Source: JABMMZ01 sp044341025
Lineage (GTDB): Bacteria; Bacteroidota; Bacteroidia; NS11-12g; UBA955
Length of the DNA stretch: 64,000 nucleotides
Assembly: GCA_044341025.1 (NCBI GenBank)
Contig: JBIISM010000003.1
Span: 124,001-188,000, forward strand
Reading direction: 5' to 3'
Below the pieces are notes generated by a model. That model was not told the DNA's origin and did not search any database. It saw only the letters and a program-made list of their open reading frames with translations. Shown here in pieces: positions 1 to 9,354 of this stretch (positions are counted from its first letter, which is position 1; every line of letters starts with the position of its first letter). The position numbers were made by a program, and so were the translations under genes.

Positions 1-503
1 GGTGACTTACATACAACGGCCAAACGGTAGTAACCATAATCAGAGGAAACTGTACCAGAAAGCGTTTGCTTTTCATAAATACTACTGCCAACGATTCCGT
101 CTCCACTTTGTGAATTTCTAATATACCCAGTAATTAAATAATTGTATTTATTAGACTGGCCTGTTTTATCATCTATCTGAGTGGTTTTAGCTACTGGTTT
201 TTTCTGTAAAATTAAATGGGTTCCTATTTGTTGGTATACAATCTCATGGTTGAATAGCTGATCTAAAACTTCTCGAACACTGCGGTTTTCAGCCATTATA
301 CTTACTATTTTATTTCCCTTTAATACATTGCTGTTGTAGGAGAAATGAAAGTTAGCAGTTTCTTCAATAATGCCAAGTGTTCTTGACATGGTCTGCTTAA
401 TAACCTTGATTGATATTTTTCGCTCTAATATGGCTATATTACTTTGAGCAAAAAGCCCATCGAAATGGCTAAGCAAAGTCAAGCAAATGATTAATAGTCT
501 CAT
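1..503 (-). CDS. TonB-dependent receptor, N-terminal part (runs off the window)
   Basis: Reading from ATG at 503 towards base 1, the frame stays open for 167 codons and leaves the window. It begins with a signal peptide (about 20 residues, ending FDGLFAQ). A secretin/TonB short N-terminal (STN) region follows, about residues 25-100, containing the FHFSYNS and VREVLDQLF patterns. From about residue 120 a carboxypeptidase-regulatory-like domain begins (YLITGYIRNSQSGDGIVG). STN plus this beta-sandwich is the usual front of Bacteroidota TonB receptors that signal to a FecR anti-sigma factor. Its ATG overlaps the stop codon of the FecR gene in an ATGA tetranucleotide, so translation is probably coupled. 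Substrate cannot be inferred because plug and barrel lie outside. The receptor identity is an inference from the front domains and the neighbours. Confidence 0.8.
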   Translation of the reverse strand, partial: MRLLIICLTLLSHFDGLFAQSNIAILERKISIKVIKQTMSRTLGIIEETANFHFSYNSNVLKGNKIVSIMAENRSVREVLDQLFNHEIVYQQIGTHLILQKKPVAKTTQIDDKTGQSNKYNYLITGYIRNSQSGDGIVGSSIYEKQTLSGTVSSDYGYYRLAVVCKS

Positions 504-1468
504 GGTGTACACCCCTTTCCTTCTATTATATAACAATTTTTCTTTTGATCCCAACGCACCTCAACATTCATGGTTGCTTTGATGACTTCCAATACATTCT
601 CCAATTTTTCATTTTCAAAATTTGCACTCAGCTTACAGTCTTTTAATTCTTTTGCCAATACAATGGGTCTATCGCTATAATATTGATTCAAACTTTCTAC
701 AACTTCATTCAATGACTGTTCGTTAAAATGTAAGGACTTGCTCACATAAGAAAATGCGTTCTCGTCTTTTATTTCTTCCTCTTTAATAAGATGCGATTGA
801 AACTGATAATTTACAGCTTGATTGGCCACTAAAATACGTTCTCCATCTTGGCAACTGAATTTTACCTTACCTTCTTTCACTCTAACTTGAATACTTGAAG
901 CAGATTTTCGCAATTCAAATTGAGTCCCGAGAACTGTTATCCTTGCTTGTCCTAGCTCAATTACAAATGGTTTAGATGCATCCTTAGCTACTTTAAAAAA
1001 GGCAGTTCCATTTTCCAATACCACGGTGCGCTGCGACTGAATAAATTCTTCTGGAAAAGAGAAATTTCCTTCTCTCAATATGACTTCAGTACCATCTCCC
1101 AATTTGTATTGAATATTTTGTTGCTTGTTGGCACTTAAATGCAGCATTGGTTCTTGTTTATACACATTGAACAAAGCAAGTGAAACACCGAGTAACAATA
1201 TCAAAGATGCAGCAGCAAGCCAAACCTTGCTTAGTGGAAATACCTTTGTATTTTTTTCTTGGCTAATTTGCGCATTTACCATGCTCCAAGCTTTGTCGAC
1301 ATCAATTTTCCCAAGTGGATTAATGGCTTTCGAATTGCTCCAAATGCGTTCATAATCTCGAAATATTTTTTCATTTTCCTCGGATGAATTTATCCAATTC
1401 TGTATAAGGGCATTTTCGTGTGCCTCTGTTTCACCGGCTAGGTGCTTTACAATTAATTCTTCGTTCAT
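500..1468 (-). CDS. FecR-family anti-sigma factor
   Basis: A 322-residue membrane-spanning anti-sigma factor of the FecR family. The N-terminal 80 residues are the cytoplasmic part expected to bind the ECF sigma factor. One transmembrane helix lies at about 82-103 (VWLAAASLILLLGVSLALF). The periplasmic FecR domain follows (about 110-225, with VILREGNFSF and FVIELGQARITVLGTQFELR), then a C-terminal DUF4974-like domain (about 245-315, with LHFNEQSLNEVVESLNQYY). It starts 4 bp after the sigma gene and overlaps the receptor gene by 4 bp, forming a three-gene cell-surface signalling cassette. By family knowledge, the receptor contacts the periplasmic domain when substrate is bound and the sigma factor is released. 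Family call is firm; the signal is unknown. Confidence 0.93.
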   Translation of the reverse strand: MNEELIVKHLAGETEAHENALIQNWINSSEENEKIFRDYERIWSNSKAINPLGKIDVDKAWSMVNAQISQEKNTKVFPLSKVWLAAASLILLLGVSLALFNVYKQEPMLHLSANKQQNIQYKLGDGTEVILREGNFSFPEEFIQSQRTVVLENGTAFFKVAKDASKPFVIELGQARITVLGTQFELRKSASSIQVRVKEGKVKFSCQDGERILVANQAVNYQFQSHLIKEEEIKDENAFSYVSKSLHFNEQSLNEVVESLNQYYSDRPIVLAKELKDCKLSANFENEKLENVLEVIKATMNVEVRWDQKKNCYIIEGKGCTP

Positions 1469-1472
1469 GTTT

Positions 1473-2015
1473 TTACTTTTTGATAAAATAAATAATAACC
1501 AGTAGTATGGTTAAAAAGTCTGACAGATTGTGTCGCATTAACTTCAATGCTTTACCCATTTGGTTTTCTACTGTCTTAATCGAAATATTCAAAACATCTG
1601 CAATTTCTCTGTACTTTAAATCTTCGAATCTGCTCATACTAAATATCAATTTACATTGCTCTGGCAGTGTATTCAAAGCCTTTTCTATTCGTGTTTCTAG
1701 CTCTTTTAAGCTTTGATTTGACTGTATTTCGTTTTCTTGAATTTGTGACTGCTTCATGTGTAAATATTCCTCCTTAATTTTTTGATGTTTAATGGTGTTT
1801 AATGCTGAATGGTAAACCGATTTATACAGGTAAGATTTTAACGAGGTACTGATATGTATCTTCTCTCTTTTCTCCCACAATTGCACAAACACCAATTGAA
1901 CAATTTCCTCCGATTCATCTGTATCTTTTAACCACATGGAAGCATAACGACAAAGTCCTTCGTAATACTGCTTAAATACGGTTTCAAATTCAGAATGGTT
2001 CTTAAAATAATTCAT
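1473..2015 (-). CDS. ECF RNA polymerase sigma factor (Bacteroidota expansion family)
   Basis: About 180 residues. Sigma region 2 is at about 8-75 (FKQYYEGLCRYASMWL, then EEIVQLVFVQLWEKR). Region 4 is at about 115-165 (LPEQCKLIFSMSRFEDLKY, then REIADVLNISIKTVENQM, the helix-turn-helix). The C-terminus carries a hydrophobic tail (FLTILLVIIYFIKK), unusual for a soluble sigma factor, which may tether it to the membrane. I chose ATG at 2015: the frame could start at a TTG at 2036, but that codon is part of the likely -7 box (2034-2041), so translation should begin downstream. The gene leads a sigma-FecR-receptor cassette. Confidence 0.92.
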   Translation of the reverse strand: MNYFKNHSEFETVFKQYYEGLCRYASMWLKDTDESEEIVQLVFVQLWEKREKIHISTSLKSYLYKSVYHSALNTIKHQKIKEEYLHMKQSQIQENEIQSNQSLKELETRIEKALNTLPEQCKLIFSMSRFEDLKYREIADVLNISIKTVENQMGKALKLMRHNLSDFLTILLVIIYFIKK

Positions 2016-2033
2016 TGCTTCTGTTTTCTCACA

Positions 2034-2041
2034 CAAATATA
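2034..2041 (-). promoter_or_regulatory. TAnnTTTG -7 box for the sigma/FecR/receptor cassette
   Basis: On the minus strand the sequence is TATATTTG, ending 18 nt before the chosen ATG of the sigma gene. It matches the Bacteroidota -7 consensus TAnnTTTG. No clear -33 TTG was identified. It lies directly against the stop codon of the truncated GIN lipoprotein. Confidence 0.5.
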
Positions 2042-2044
2042 TTA

Positions 2045-2260
2045 CTATTCTGTTCCATTAAGTTCAATGCGGAATACACTGTCTTCATACAATTCAACAT
2101 CTGCTGAAATTGAGAGTGAAATACCCGTAAAGCTGCTGCTCGATCTTGTGTTGCTAACATTATCGCCTTCCCCTTTTATCCAATGTCTGTCTTTGCTGCA
2201 AGAAACTGCGCTTAACATGATGATGAATAAAATGCTGAAATAAAAAATTACTTGTTTCAT
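2045..2260 (-). pseudogene. Truncated GIN-domain (DUF2807-like) lipoprotein
   Basis: A 71-residue reading frame. Its N-terminus is a lipoprotein signal (hydrophobic stretch, then AVSCSKD, lipid-accepting Cys at about 21). The rest matches the opening strands of a GIN/DUF2807 domain (GEGDNVSNTR, SFTGISLSISADVELY), but the frame stops just after the first repeat of the beta-helix. Family members normally run to more than 200 residues. The stop sits 3 bp from the promoter box of the sigma gene, so the 3' part seems to have been lost where the sigma/FecR/receptor cassette joins. It lies 21 bp after the TonB receptor and probably shares its transcript. It could still be made as a short lipoprotein; I consider it a remnant. 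Confidence 0.6.
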
Positions 2261-2281
2261 ATATGTTTATTTATTGTTGTG

Positions 2282-4624
2282 TTAAAATTCAAGTTTGTAA
2301 CTAAAAACTGGGATTAATGGGGTTTGATACCAAGTCTTAACGGCCCCATTATTAACGTCGTAATAGGTGCCTCCAATATTTTTCCTATTGCTCGCATTTT
2401 GTATGTCTAAACTCCAAATGCTGTTGTATTTCGCATGGTTGATGCGGTAAGAAAATTTCAAATCTGTTCTAAAATAATTTGCCAGTTGTATGCTAAATGG
2501 TTTTGTTTCGTCGTACATAGTTGTTTGGTACAAACGAGACATATTCGCATCCACAGGTGTTTGTCTAAATCCACCATACCAAGTGGTTTTAATGTTGAAG
2601 CCAAACAATTTTTTACCCCCTTTTATTTTGAATTCTTTCCCGCCTGTAAAAGTCATTGCATGTTTTCCATTGAAGCGGGTGTTATACGATTGACCAGTCA
2701 TTGTTTGATACTCACTTTGATACAACGATGCTGAAAGTATGTAATACAAACCCTTGTTTAAAAAACGTTCAGCCGTTAACTCAATTCCATAATTTCTGCC
2801 CTTTCCTTTATTTACCAAAGCTTCATTTACCAAACCAAAATTCAAGTTCAAGATTGAAAAAGTGCTGTTTGCTGCAAGTCCAATTGGAATATTGAACAAG
2901 TGCTGATAATAGGCTTCTAACTTAATTCTTGTTTGACTCTTAAAAACCATTTCATATCCCGCAACAAAATGATGGGCCTTACTCAATCCAAGATTTTTAT
3001 TTGGATAGTGCTTTTCGCCATTTTCATTTTGCAACTGCGTAAAATAAACACCTGGCAATTGTAACTGACTGTGCAAACCATATCCGAAAGTCGCAGTTTG
3101 TTTGGAATTAAGCTCATAGCGCGCAGATAACCTCGGCTCTAAGGAACTTGTCTTATTTAAGCCTAAAAAGATGCCATGAGCGCCCGCAAAGACGTTCAGC
3201 TTGCTATTGAACCTCCATTTAACTTGTGAAAATGCTTGGGCATAAAAAGCTTGATCTTTGCTGTCTAAAAATGTCCTCAAGCGACCATTGCTATCCAAAT
3301 CTCTTTGTTCAGTTTTAAAAGCCCAATAATTGGCAATGAATCCAGATCTTAAATGAAGCTTATTGCTAATTTTATGGTTAAGTGTGCTGCTCCAAGCCAA
3401 TTTATTATTGCCAATATTGTTTTTCCAATGGGTGTAAAAATGGGTGTAATCCTTTTCTAAATATTCCCCTTTATCGGTGATGGTATTAGAGGAATACAAG
3501 ACAACAGTTCTCAATGTATTTCTTTTATTGATGTTCAATAAATGGGTCATGCCAGATGCAATGGTGTTGCTGCCATAAAAAATATCGTAACGGTCAGATT
3601 GGAATTTCCATAATACTGAGTCCTTTTTAGCACTTTGCAGTTGTGCACTAATTCCGGCAAAGCCAAAAAAAGCGATGTTTCCGATTCTAGATTTTGGTAA
3701 GGCAATATTATATGCTAGGTCTTGAAACAAGGTAGAACTTTCTCCTATTTTTATGCCGAGTTGCTTGATGATTCCAAGAGTAGAATATCTGTAATTTACC
3801 AAATAGCTTCCGCCCTTTTTACTTAAAGGCCCTTCGGTTGCCAAATCCAATCCTAAAAATCCGGCCTGTAGAGTGTATTCTCTTTTCTTACTGTTGCCTT
3901 TGCGCAAACGCAAATCGAAGACACCGCTTAAAGCATTTCCATATTCTGCAGCAAAAGCACTGCTCATAAAATCTGAATTCCCCAATAGCTGTGCACTCAA
4001 TATTGAAATACCACCGCCACTGCCATTAAAACTAGAAAAATGATTTGGTCCCGGGATATCAATGCCCTCCATTCTCCACAACAGTCCAGTTGGGGAATTG
4101 CCTCTTATAACAATGGTATTATTGCCGTCATCGGCTCCAATTACACCTGCAAAGGATGTTGCCATGCGGGCTGGATCATTAACTGCTGCTGCAAATTTTT
4201 GTGTTTCTTCTACCGAAAATGTGCGCGTACTAACCGTTGCCATTTCATTCAATGGCTTTATTTTACTGGCTTTTCCACGCACAACAAAAGCAGATTTTTC
4301 TTTAATTTGTTCTTCCAATTGAAAATTAACCACCAATTCTTTGCCACTCGTTAATAGTAAATTGGGAATACTCTGTTCGGCATAAACTTTATGTGAAGCC
4401 GTTATTCTTATGCGACCAACAAGAACATGCTTAAATTCATAATTGCCATTTGAGTCGCTTAAAACAAAATTACTGCTATCTCCATTTAAGTATAGTTTGA
4501 CTCCTTCAATGGGGCTAATTAAATTTTTATCGCTAACAGTGCCTTTTATATTTTGTGTGAAGTTTTGCGACCAGGCATCAAAACTGCTCAAAACCAAAAT
4601 CAAAATAAGTGTGTATTTCATCAT
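2282..4624 (-). CDS. TonB-dependent outer-membrane receptor
   Basis: 780 residues, complete. A signal peptide (to about 19, SFDAWSQ) is followed by a carboxypeptidase-regulatory-like domain (about 25-105, IKGTVSDKNLISPIEGVKL and SDSNGNYEF). The plug domain is at about 125-245 (DPARMATSFAGVIGADDGNN, IVIRGNSPTGLLWRMEGIDI). A 22-strand barrel is predicted to the C-terminus, which ends in aromatic-rich FSYKLEF as outer-membrane barrels do. There is no STN domain, so it is a plain transporter rather than a signalling receptor. No SusD partner gene is adjacent, which argues against a classical glycan system; substrate unknown. Two tandem ATG codons open the gene. Confidence 0.9.
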   Translation of the reverse strand: MMKYTLILILVLSSFDAWSQNFTQNIKGTVSDKNLISPIEGVKLYLNGDSSNFVLSDSNGNYEFKHVLVGRIRITASHKVYAEQSIPNLLLTSGKELVVNFQLEEQIKEKSAFVVRGKASKIKPLNEMATVSTRTFSVEETQKFAAAVNDPARMATSFAGVIGADDGNNTIVIRGNSPTGLLWRMEGIDIPGPNHFSSFNGSGGGISILSAQLLGNSDFMSSAFAAEYGNALSGVFDLRLRKGNSKKREYTLQAGFLGLDLATEGPLSKKGGSYLVNYRYSTLGIIKQLGIKIGESSTLFQDLAYNIALPKSRIGNIAFFGFAGISAQLQSAKKDSVLWKFQSDRYDIFYGSNTIASGMTHLLNINKRNTLRTVVLYSSNTITDKGEYLEKDYTHFYTHWKNNIGNNKLAWSSTLNHKISNKLHLRSGFIANYWAFKTEQRDLDSNGRLRTFLDSKDQAFYAQAFSQVKWRFNSKLNVFAGAHGIFLGLNKTSSLEPRLSARYELNSKQTATFGYGLHSQLQLPGVYFTQLQNENGEKHYPNKNLGLSKAHHFVAGYEMVFKSQTRIKLEAYYQHLFNIPIGLAANSTFSILNLNFGLVNEALVNKGKGRNYGIELTAERFLNKGLYYILSASLYQSEYQTMTGQSYNTRFNGKHAMTFTGGKEFKIKGGKKLFGFNIKTTWYGGFRQTPVDANMSRLYQTTMYDETKPFSIQLANYFRTDLKFSYRINHAKYNSIWSLDIQNASNRKNIGGTYYDVNNGAVKTWYQTPLIPVFSYKLEF

Positions 4625-4677
4625 TACACCCTTAAGACAATCGAAATTGGTTTTACCCCTATGCCAAAATAAAAAAA

Positions 4678-6300
4678 TTATTCGCGCTCTATTCTCAACA
4701 AATAATTCGCCTCAATAAAAGCGTATAAATCAAAGCGATTATCCAATTCAATTACAATTGGTTTATCAGAAACTACAATACCAATGACTTCACCATTGGT
4801 CAATTTAATGTTTAATGGAAGTTTCAAATCTTTAAGATCCGACTCCAAACGTATGCTATAGCTTATGTTGCCATTGTTTAATATGCTTTGTTTAATTTCC
4901 AATTCAGGTATAGATTTTTTATATAAATACTGCTTGAAAAATAGATCCCAATTATACCTTGTTTTTTTATTAAAGAATTGAACGGTCTCTTCTGTATTAA
5001 CAATCTTATGAAAATATATCGAATTCATTTCCTTTAAACAAGCAAACCACAACGAATCATTATTTAAAATACTGCGCATGGTATGCAGCATCCATGTGCC
5101 TTTATAATAAATATCACTATCGGTTCTGCCATGGTAAAAAACACCTCTTGGTCCTTGCATTGGATATTTAGATACAATCTTTTTTTTCTGTTCGCTAAGG
5201 TATTCAATTGCTCTTGTTTTATCTACCTGATATTCCATATACAAGGCTTCTGAATAGGTGGTAAAACTCTCGTGTATCCACATATCAGCAGCATCAGATG
5301 CCGTAATGCTGTTGCCGAACCATTCGTGACCACTCTCATGTATGATGATGAAATCAAATCCATAATTATTGTTGTTATAGTTGTTTCCATAAGCGATACA
5401 ACTTTGATGTTCCATTCCCCAATAAGGTGTCTCTACCAATTTGTATGAATCGTCTTTAAATGGATATTGACCAAAGTAATACTCAAATGCCTCTAGCATG
5501 CCGTGGACCTGCAAAAAATGCTTTTCTGCTGCAGCTTGGTTATAATCTAATACATAATAGGAAAGCGGCAGTTTATTGATACCAGAAAAAGTATCTACAA
5601 TGTTGACATACCGCCCAACATTGATGCTGATACTGTAGTTGTTAATTGGATTAACGACTCTCCAATGAAATGCTTTAAAAGCGCTGTCAACAATTTTTTC
5701 ATCGATTAATTTACCATTGGAAACACCCGTGAGGTCATTCGGTACAATTAATGTAATGTCTGCGCCTTCTGCCTCATCGCTCCAATGGTCTTTGCAAGGC
5801 AGCCAAGCTGATGCTCCCAAACCTTCACAGGCCAAGCCAACCCAATCGTATCCATTATTGTCTTTACGCCATACAAAGCCTCCATCCCAAGGGGCAAGTT
5901 TAGCCTCTAAAGGTTTTCCTGAAAAATAAAGCAGCAAATTATGACTTGAATTTTTGAGTAACCCCCCTGGAAAATCAAACAACACGATATTGCCTTTTCG
6001 CTTAAATGCAATTGGCTTGCCCAAATACTCAGCGCTATCAAGGTTCATAGATTTCGAATAATCCAATTGAATTTTTGATGAGGCTTCCAACATTTTAAAC
6101 TCAATGGCATTACTTCCTGAAATAAATCTTTCAATCGGTTTTATTTTTACCTCTATGTCATAATGTATAACATCAAAGCAAGAGCGCTCAAATACCAATT
6201 TGCCAATATCTTTCCTTTTTGCTTTGGCATGCAGAGACTGCACATTTACAAACGAAATGAAAAACAATAAAAATGAAAAACAATGGTTTAAGGTGCGCAT
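4678..6300 (-). CDS. Secreted M1-family zinc metallopeptidase
   Basis: About 540 residues with a signal peptide ending near LHAKA (about 27). The N-terminal M1 beta-domain spans about 40-235. The catalytic domain has the zinc motif HESGHEW at about 321-327 and the third ligand Glu about 19 residues on (MWIHESF). The exopeptidase motif, usually GxMEN, reads WGMEHQ here, as in several short bacterial M1 enzymes. The protein ends near residue 540 and lacks the long C-terminal helical domain of larger aminopeptidases. ATG at 6300 was preferred to the TTG directly before it. Likely periplasmic or outer-membrane peptide degradation; exact specificity unknown. It is not tightly linked to its neighbours. 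Confidence 0.9.
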   Translation of the reverse strand: MRTLNHCFSFLLFFISFVNVQSLHAKAKRKDIGKLVFERSCFDVIHYDIEVKIKPIERFISGSNAIEFKMLEASSKIQLDYSKSMNLDSAEYLGKPIAFKRKGNIVLFDFPGGLLKNSSHNLLLYFSGKPLEAKLAPWDGGFVWRKDNNGYDWVGLACEGLGASAWLPCKDHWSDEAEGADITLIVPNDLTGVSNGKLIDEKIVDSAFKAFHWRVVNPINNYSISINVGRYVNIVDTFSGINKLPLSYYVLDYNQAAAEKHFLQVHGMLEAFEYYFGQYPFKDDSYKLVETPYWGMEHQSCIAYGNNYNNNNYGFDFIIIHESGHEWFGNSITASDAADMWIHESFTTYSEALYMEYQVDKTRAIEYLSEQKKKIVSKYPMQGPRGVFYHGRTDSDIYYKGTWMLHTMRSILNNDSLWFACLKEMNSIYFHKIVNTEETVQFFNKKTRYNWDLFFKQYLYKKSIPELEIKQSILNNGNISYSIRLESDLKDLKLPLNIKLTNGEVIGIVVSDKPIVIELDNRFDLYAFIEANYLLRIERE

Positions 6301-6365
6301 CAAAAATATCTTGTATTACAATAATACAACTAATGGTATAATAAAAAAATCGAGGCTTGTGTCAA

Positions 6366-7697
6366 TTAAACCAAGGTAACTATACCAATTTCAGGTCTGA
6401 TACCCAATCTGCCAGGATAGCCCAAATAACCGAAGCCTCTGTTAACATAAATATATTGTTCGCCATCTTGGTACAAGCCAGCCCATTGTTTGTACATATA
6501 TTTTATTGGACTCCATTTGAACCCTGCGGTTTCTATTCCAAATTGAGCACCGTGGGTATGACCAGAAAAAGTTAAATTAATATCAGGATATTTCTTAAGA
6601 ACTTGGGCTTCCCAATGGCTAGGGTCGTGAGAAAGTAAAATTTTAACCGGCATTTCTTCAGTGCCAGCATAGGCTTCAGACAAAACACCATAGCGCGCAA
6701 ATCGACCTTTGGCTCCATAATTTTCAACACCTATAAGTGCAATTTTATCTGTACCACGTTCCAATATTCTATTCTCATTCATCAACAAATCCCAACCCAA
6801 TCTTTTGTGGATTTGAATTAATTGCTCCAAGTTTGCCAACTGCATTGGTGACATATGCGATTTGTTTGAATGCGCATGGTTGCCTATACCCATAATGTCG
6901 CGGTCGGGCCACTGATGGTAGTCTCCATAATCATGGTTTCCCAATATACTAAACACGCCCATTGGTGCTTTTACACGGCTGAATATTTCAATGTAACTTT
7001 CGTTCATCTCATCCGACAGACTGTTGACCAAATCGCCTGTAAAGAAAATAATATCAGGTTTTTCTTGCATCAACATTGCAACACCTCTTTCAACGGCTTT
7101 TTTATCCCAAAAACTGCCCGAATGTATGTCGCTTAAATGCCCAATTTTCAAACCCTTAAAGCTTGCTGGTAAATTCTTTAATGAAACATCCTTTCTATGT
7201 ATTTTATAATCGTGCGCACCTTTAACAATTCCATAGCCCAAACCAGAAAAGGTTAACAAGCCAATGCCTGCGCTAACTTGCGAAATAAAAGTTTTTCTTG
7301 ACACCAAATTGGCTCCACCTTTTTCCTCTGGTTTTGCAATTTGTGGCGCAAAAAGAGAAGTGAGCTTATGAAAAATCCTATACAAATCTTCCATTAACAA
7401 TGGAATAATCATGAATATTTTTGCAAAAAATAATGCGGCAAAAAATCCTGTTACAAAAACATAAATGGAACGTGGTGCATGCACCAAGATTCCTCCCATG
7501 GCCAGCAGTGCCAAAATATATAATGAAATATTAACTACCCAATAGGCAATACGTATTCCTTTTTTAAAACCAGGACTTGAATCAGTTGTCAAAGTTTTAA
7601 CTGCTTGGTAGGCATAAAAATCAAAAATCAAAATAAATACCACCATGAAAAATATGCGCAGCATAATGGGGATAAGTGAGGTCACAGATTGAAACAT
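6366..7697 (-). CDS. Membrane-anchored metallophosphoesterase (YaeI/YkuE-like)
   Basis: 443 residues. The N-terminal 150 residues hold three to four hydrophobic helices (for example IMLRIFFMVVFILIFDFYAY and VFVTGFFAALFFAKIFMII). The calcineurin-like catalytic domain follows with all usual metal motifs in order: GHLSDIHSG, FTGDLVNS, LGNHDYGDY, LLSHDPSHW and FSGHTHGAQFG. This arrangement is typical of Bacteroidota relatives of YaeI/YkuE, for which lipid-phosphate hydrolysis has been reported in some members. It is the last gene of an apparent operon starting with the SDR gene at 11893; only 3 bp separate it from the S41 protease gene. Substrate is not predictable here. Confidence 0.88.
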   Translation of the reverse strand: MFQSVTSLIPIMLRIFFMVVFILIFDFYAYQAVKTLTTDSSPGFKKGIRIAYWVVNISLYILALLAMGGILVHAPRSIYVFVTGFFAALFFAKIFMIIPLLMEDLYRIFHKLTSLFAPQIAKPEEKGGANLVSRKTFISQVSAGIGLLTFSGLGYGIVKGAHDYKIHRKDVSLKNLPASFKGLKIGHLSDIHSGSFWDKKAVERGVAMLMQEKPDIIFFTGDLVNSLSDEMNESYIEIFSRVKAPMGVFSILGNHDYGDYHQWPDRDIMGIGNHAHSNKSHMSPMQLANLEQLIQIHKRLGWDLLMNENRILERGTDKIALIGVENYGAKGRFARYGVLSEAYAGTEEMPVKILLSHDPSHWEAQVLKKYPDINLTFSGHTHGAQFGIETAGFKWSPIKYMYKQWAGLYQDGEQYIYVNRGFGYLGYPGRLGIRPEIGIVTLV

Positions 7698-7700
7698 AAA

Positions 7701-9347
7701 TTAATAATCAAACCTACGCATTTTCTTATTGTTTATATTTAGGATCTGAGAATATTTCTTTAAAACCTCAATAGTTTTCGAGAAAACACCTTCTTCACGG
7801 TTTATAATTCTAGATCGGCCTTTTTCGCCAAACAATCGATAAGCCAGCGCTGCTTTTAAATGCTTGCGTATAATGTCGGCGGTTTTGCTTGAATACTTTA
7901 ACCCGCGCAAATAAGGAATTTTTTTGGCCACTGCTATAAAACGAACCACATCTGCTTGTGAGATGCTGAACTCATTTTGAAACACTATTTCATTCTTTAA
8001 AAACTTAGTCTCATTCTTTAAAATTTCAGACATAAAGTCCAATACATAAATGTCAAATATTCGACTATAAAACAAGCCTGGCATGAGCATTTCTATTTCT
8101 GTACTATCTGGAATGGTGTCTCGCAACACAACATCAGGCCTTATGCCACCTCCAGGAGTCAACAAACGGCCATTCTTGCTGAAAAACTCCTTTTTAATTG
8201 TAGAATCTAAATTGGGGTTTAGCGTGTCTCTACTCTGATCACGCACATATATTTCATTCCTGTATTTCTCGATATCCTTAGTGTATGCCTTTTGAATACT
8301 TCGTCCACTTGGTGTGTAGTATCTTGCAATGGTTAAGCGCAACATGGCTCCATCAGACAATCTAAATGGTTCTTGAACCAAGCCCTTGCCAAATGAACGG
8401 TTACCTATAATTACCGCTCGGTCGTTGTCCTGCAAAGCGCCTGCTAAAATCTCACTGGCAGAAGCGGTGTTGTGGTTAATCAACAATGCCAGTTTTCCAT
8501 CTTTAAATCCCCCATTGCCATCAGCTCGGTAATAATTTCTATTTCTGTGGTAACCGAAGGTGTATGAAATCACTTCATCCTTTTGCAAGAATTCATTAGC
8601 AATAGCAGAAGCTTCACTCAATAGGCCTCCTCCATTGTTGCGAAGATCTAAAATCAAATCTTTCATTCCAGCAGCCTTTAATGCATTCATAGATTTTAAA
8701 AACTCAGAATGTGTATTGCTGCTAAAACGTTCAAGCCTTATATAGCCAAGCGATTTGTTAACCATGTAAAAAACTTCTGAACTGTTCATTACAATTTGCT
8801 CTCGTGGCACCGCAAAGTCTAAATATTGGTTCTTACTTCGGCGGTATACTTTTATGCTTAATTTACTTCTACCATCCCCTTGGATGGCCTCTTGTATCTC
8901 GGTGCTACTCATTGAATCTGTTAGCTTCACTTTCCCTGCAAACAACAAACGGTCGCCGGCCATTATTCCAGCTTTTTGCGCTGGTCCACCCTCACTGGTG
9001 TTAAATACAAATAAAGTGTCGCTAAATTGAATATACTCTATGCCCAATCCCAAATAATTGCCTCGAATCTGACGGTTGTTAATCTCGCTTAATTGTGCAG
9101 GGATATAGGCACTGTGCGGGTCGAGCTGAGAGAGCAAATAATCAATGGCATTTTCCTCTAGTAAATCAATCCTTGTGCTGTCTACATAATCTTGATTAAT
9201 GATGTCAAATATTTGAGAAAATTTGTCCTTTTTCTCTTTATTGATATTCATCCCACAGAATAAACCAATGGCCAAAAACAAAGCTAAAATCAAAGGACTT
9301 AAAGCTCGGCTTTTTGAATTTTGAATTTCTGGCCTTTCAGTTGACAT
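7701..9347 (-). CDS. S41-family C-terminal processing protease
   Basis: 548 residues. An N-terminal hydrophobic segment at about 16-33 (LSPLILALFLAIGLFCGM) anchors it to the inner membrane, facing the periplasm. A PDZ domain covers about 90-165 (NYLGLGIEYIQFSDT, GIMAGDRLLFAGKV). The S41 catalytic core follows with Ser at about 296 (TASASEILAGALQD) and Lys at about 321 (SFGKGLVQ), the Ser-Lys dyad spacing of CtpA/Prc enzymes. A C-terminal extension of about 150 residues is predicted helical. It lies 7 bp after yicC and 3 bp before the phosphoesterase gene. Confidence 0.92.
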   Translation of the reverse strand: MSTERPEIQNSKSRALSPLILALFLAIGLFCGMNINKEKKDKFSQIFDIINQDYVDSTRIDLLEENAIDYLLSQLDPHSAYIPAQLSEINNRQIRGNYLGLGIEYIQFSDTLFVFNTSEGGPAQKAGIMAGDRLLFAGKVKLTDSMSSTEIQEAIQGDGRSKLSIKVYRRSKNQYLDFAVPREQIVMNSSEVFYMVNKSLGYIRLERFSSNTHSEFLKSMNALKAAGMKDLILDLRNNGGGLLSEASAIANEFLQKDEVISYTFGYHRNRNYYRADGNGGFKDGKLALLINHNTASASEILAGALQDNDRAVIIGNRSFGKGLVQEPFRLSDGAMLRLTIARYYTPSGRSIQKAYTKDIEKYRNEIYVRDQSRDTLNPNLDSTIKKEFFSKNGRLLTPGGGIRPDVVLRDTIPDSTEIEMLMPGLFYSRIFDIYVLDFMSEILKNETKFLKNEIVFQNEFSISQADVVRFIAVAKKIPYLRGLKYSSKTADIIRKHLKAALAYRLFGEKGRSRIINREEGVFSKTIEVLKKYSQILNINNKKMRRFDY

Positions 9348-9354
9348 CGAATAA

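Noticed and set aside
6298..6308. TATTTTTG immediately before the M1 peptidase ATG as its promoter box
   Set aside because: The box touches the ATG, so transcription would begin inside or after the start codon. Probably coincidence.
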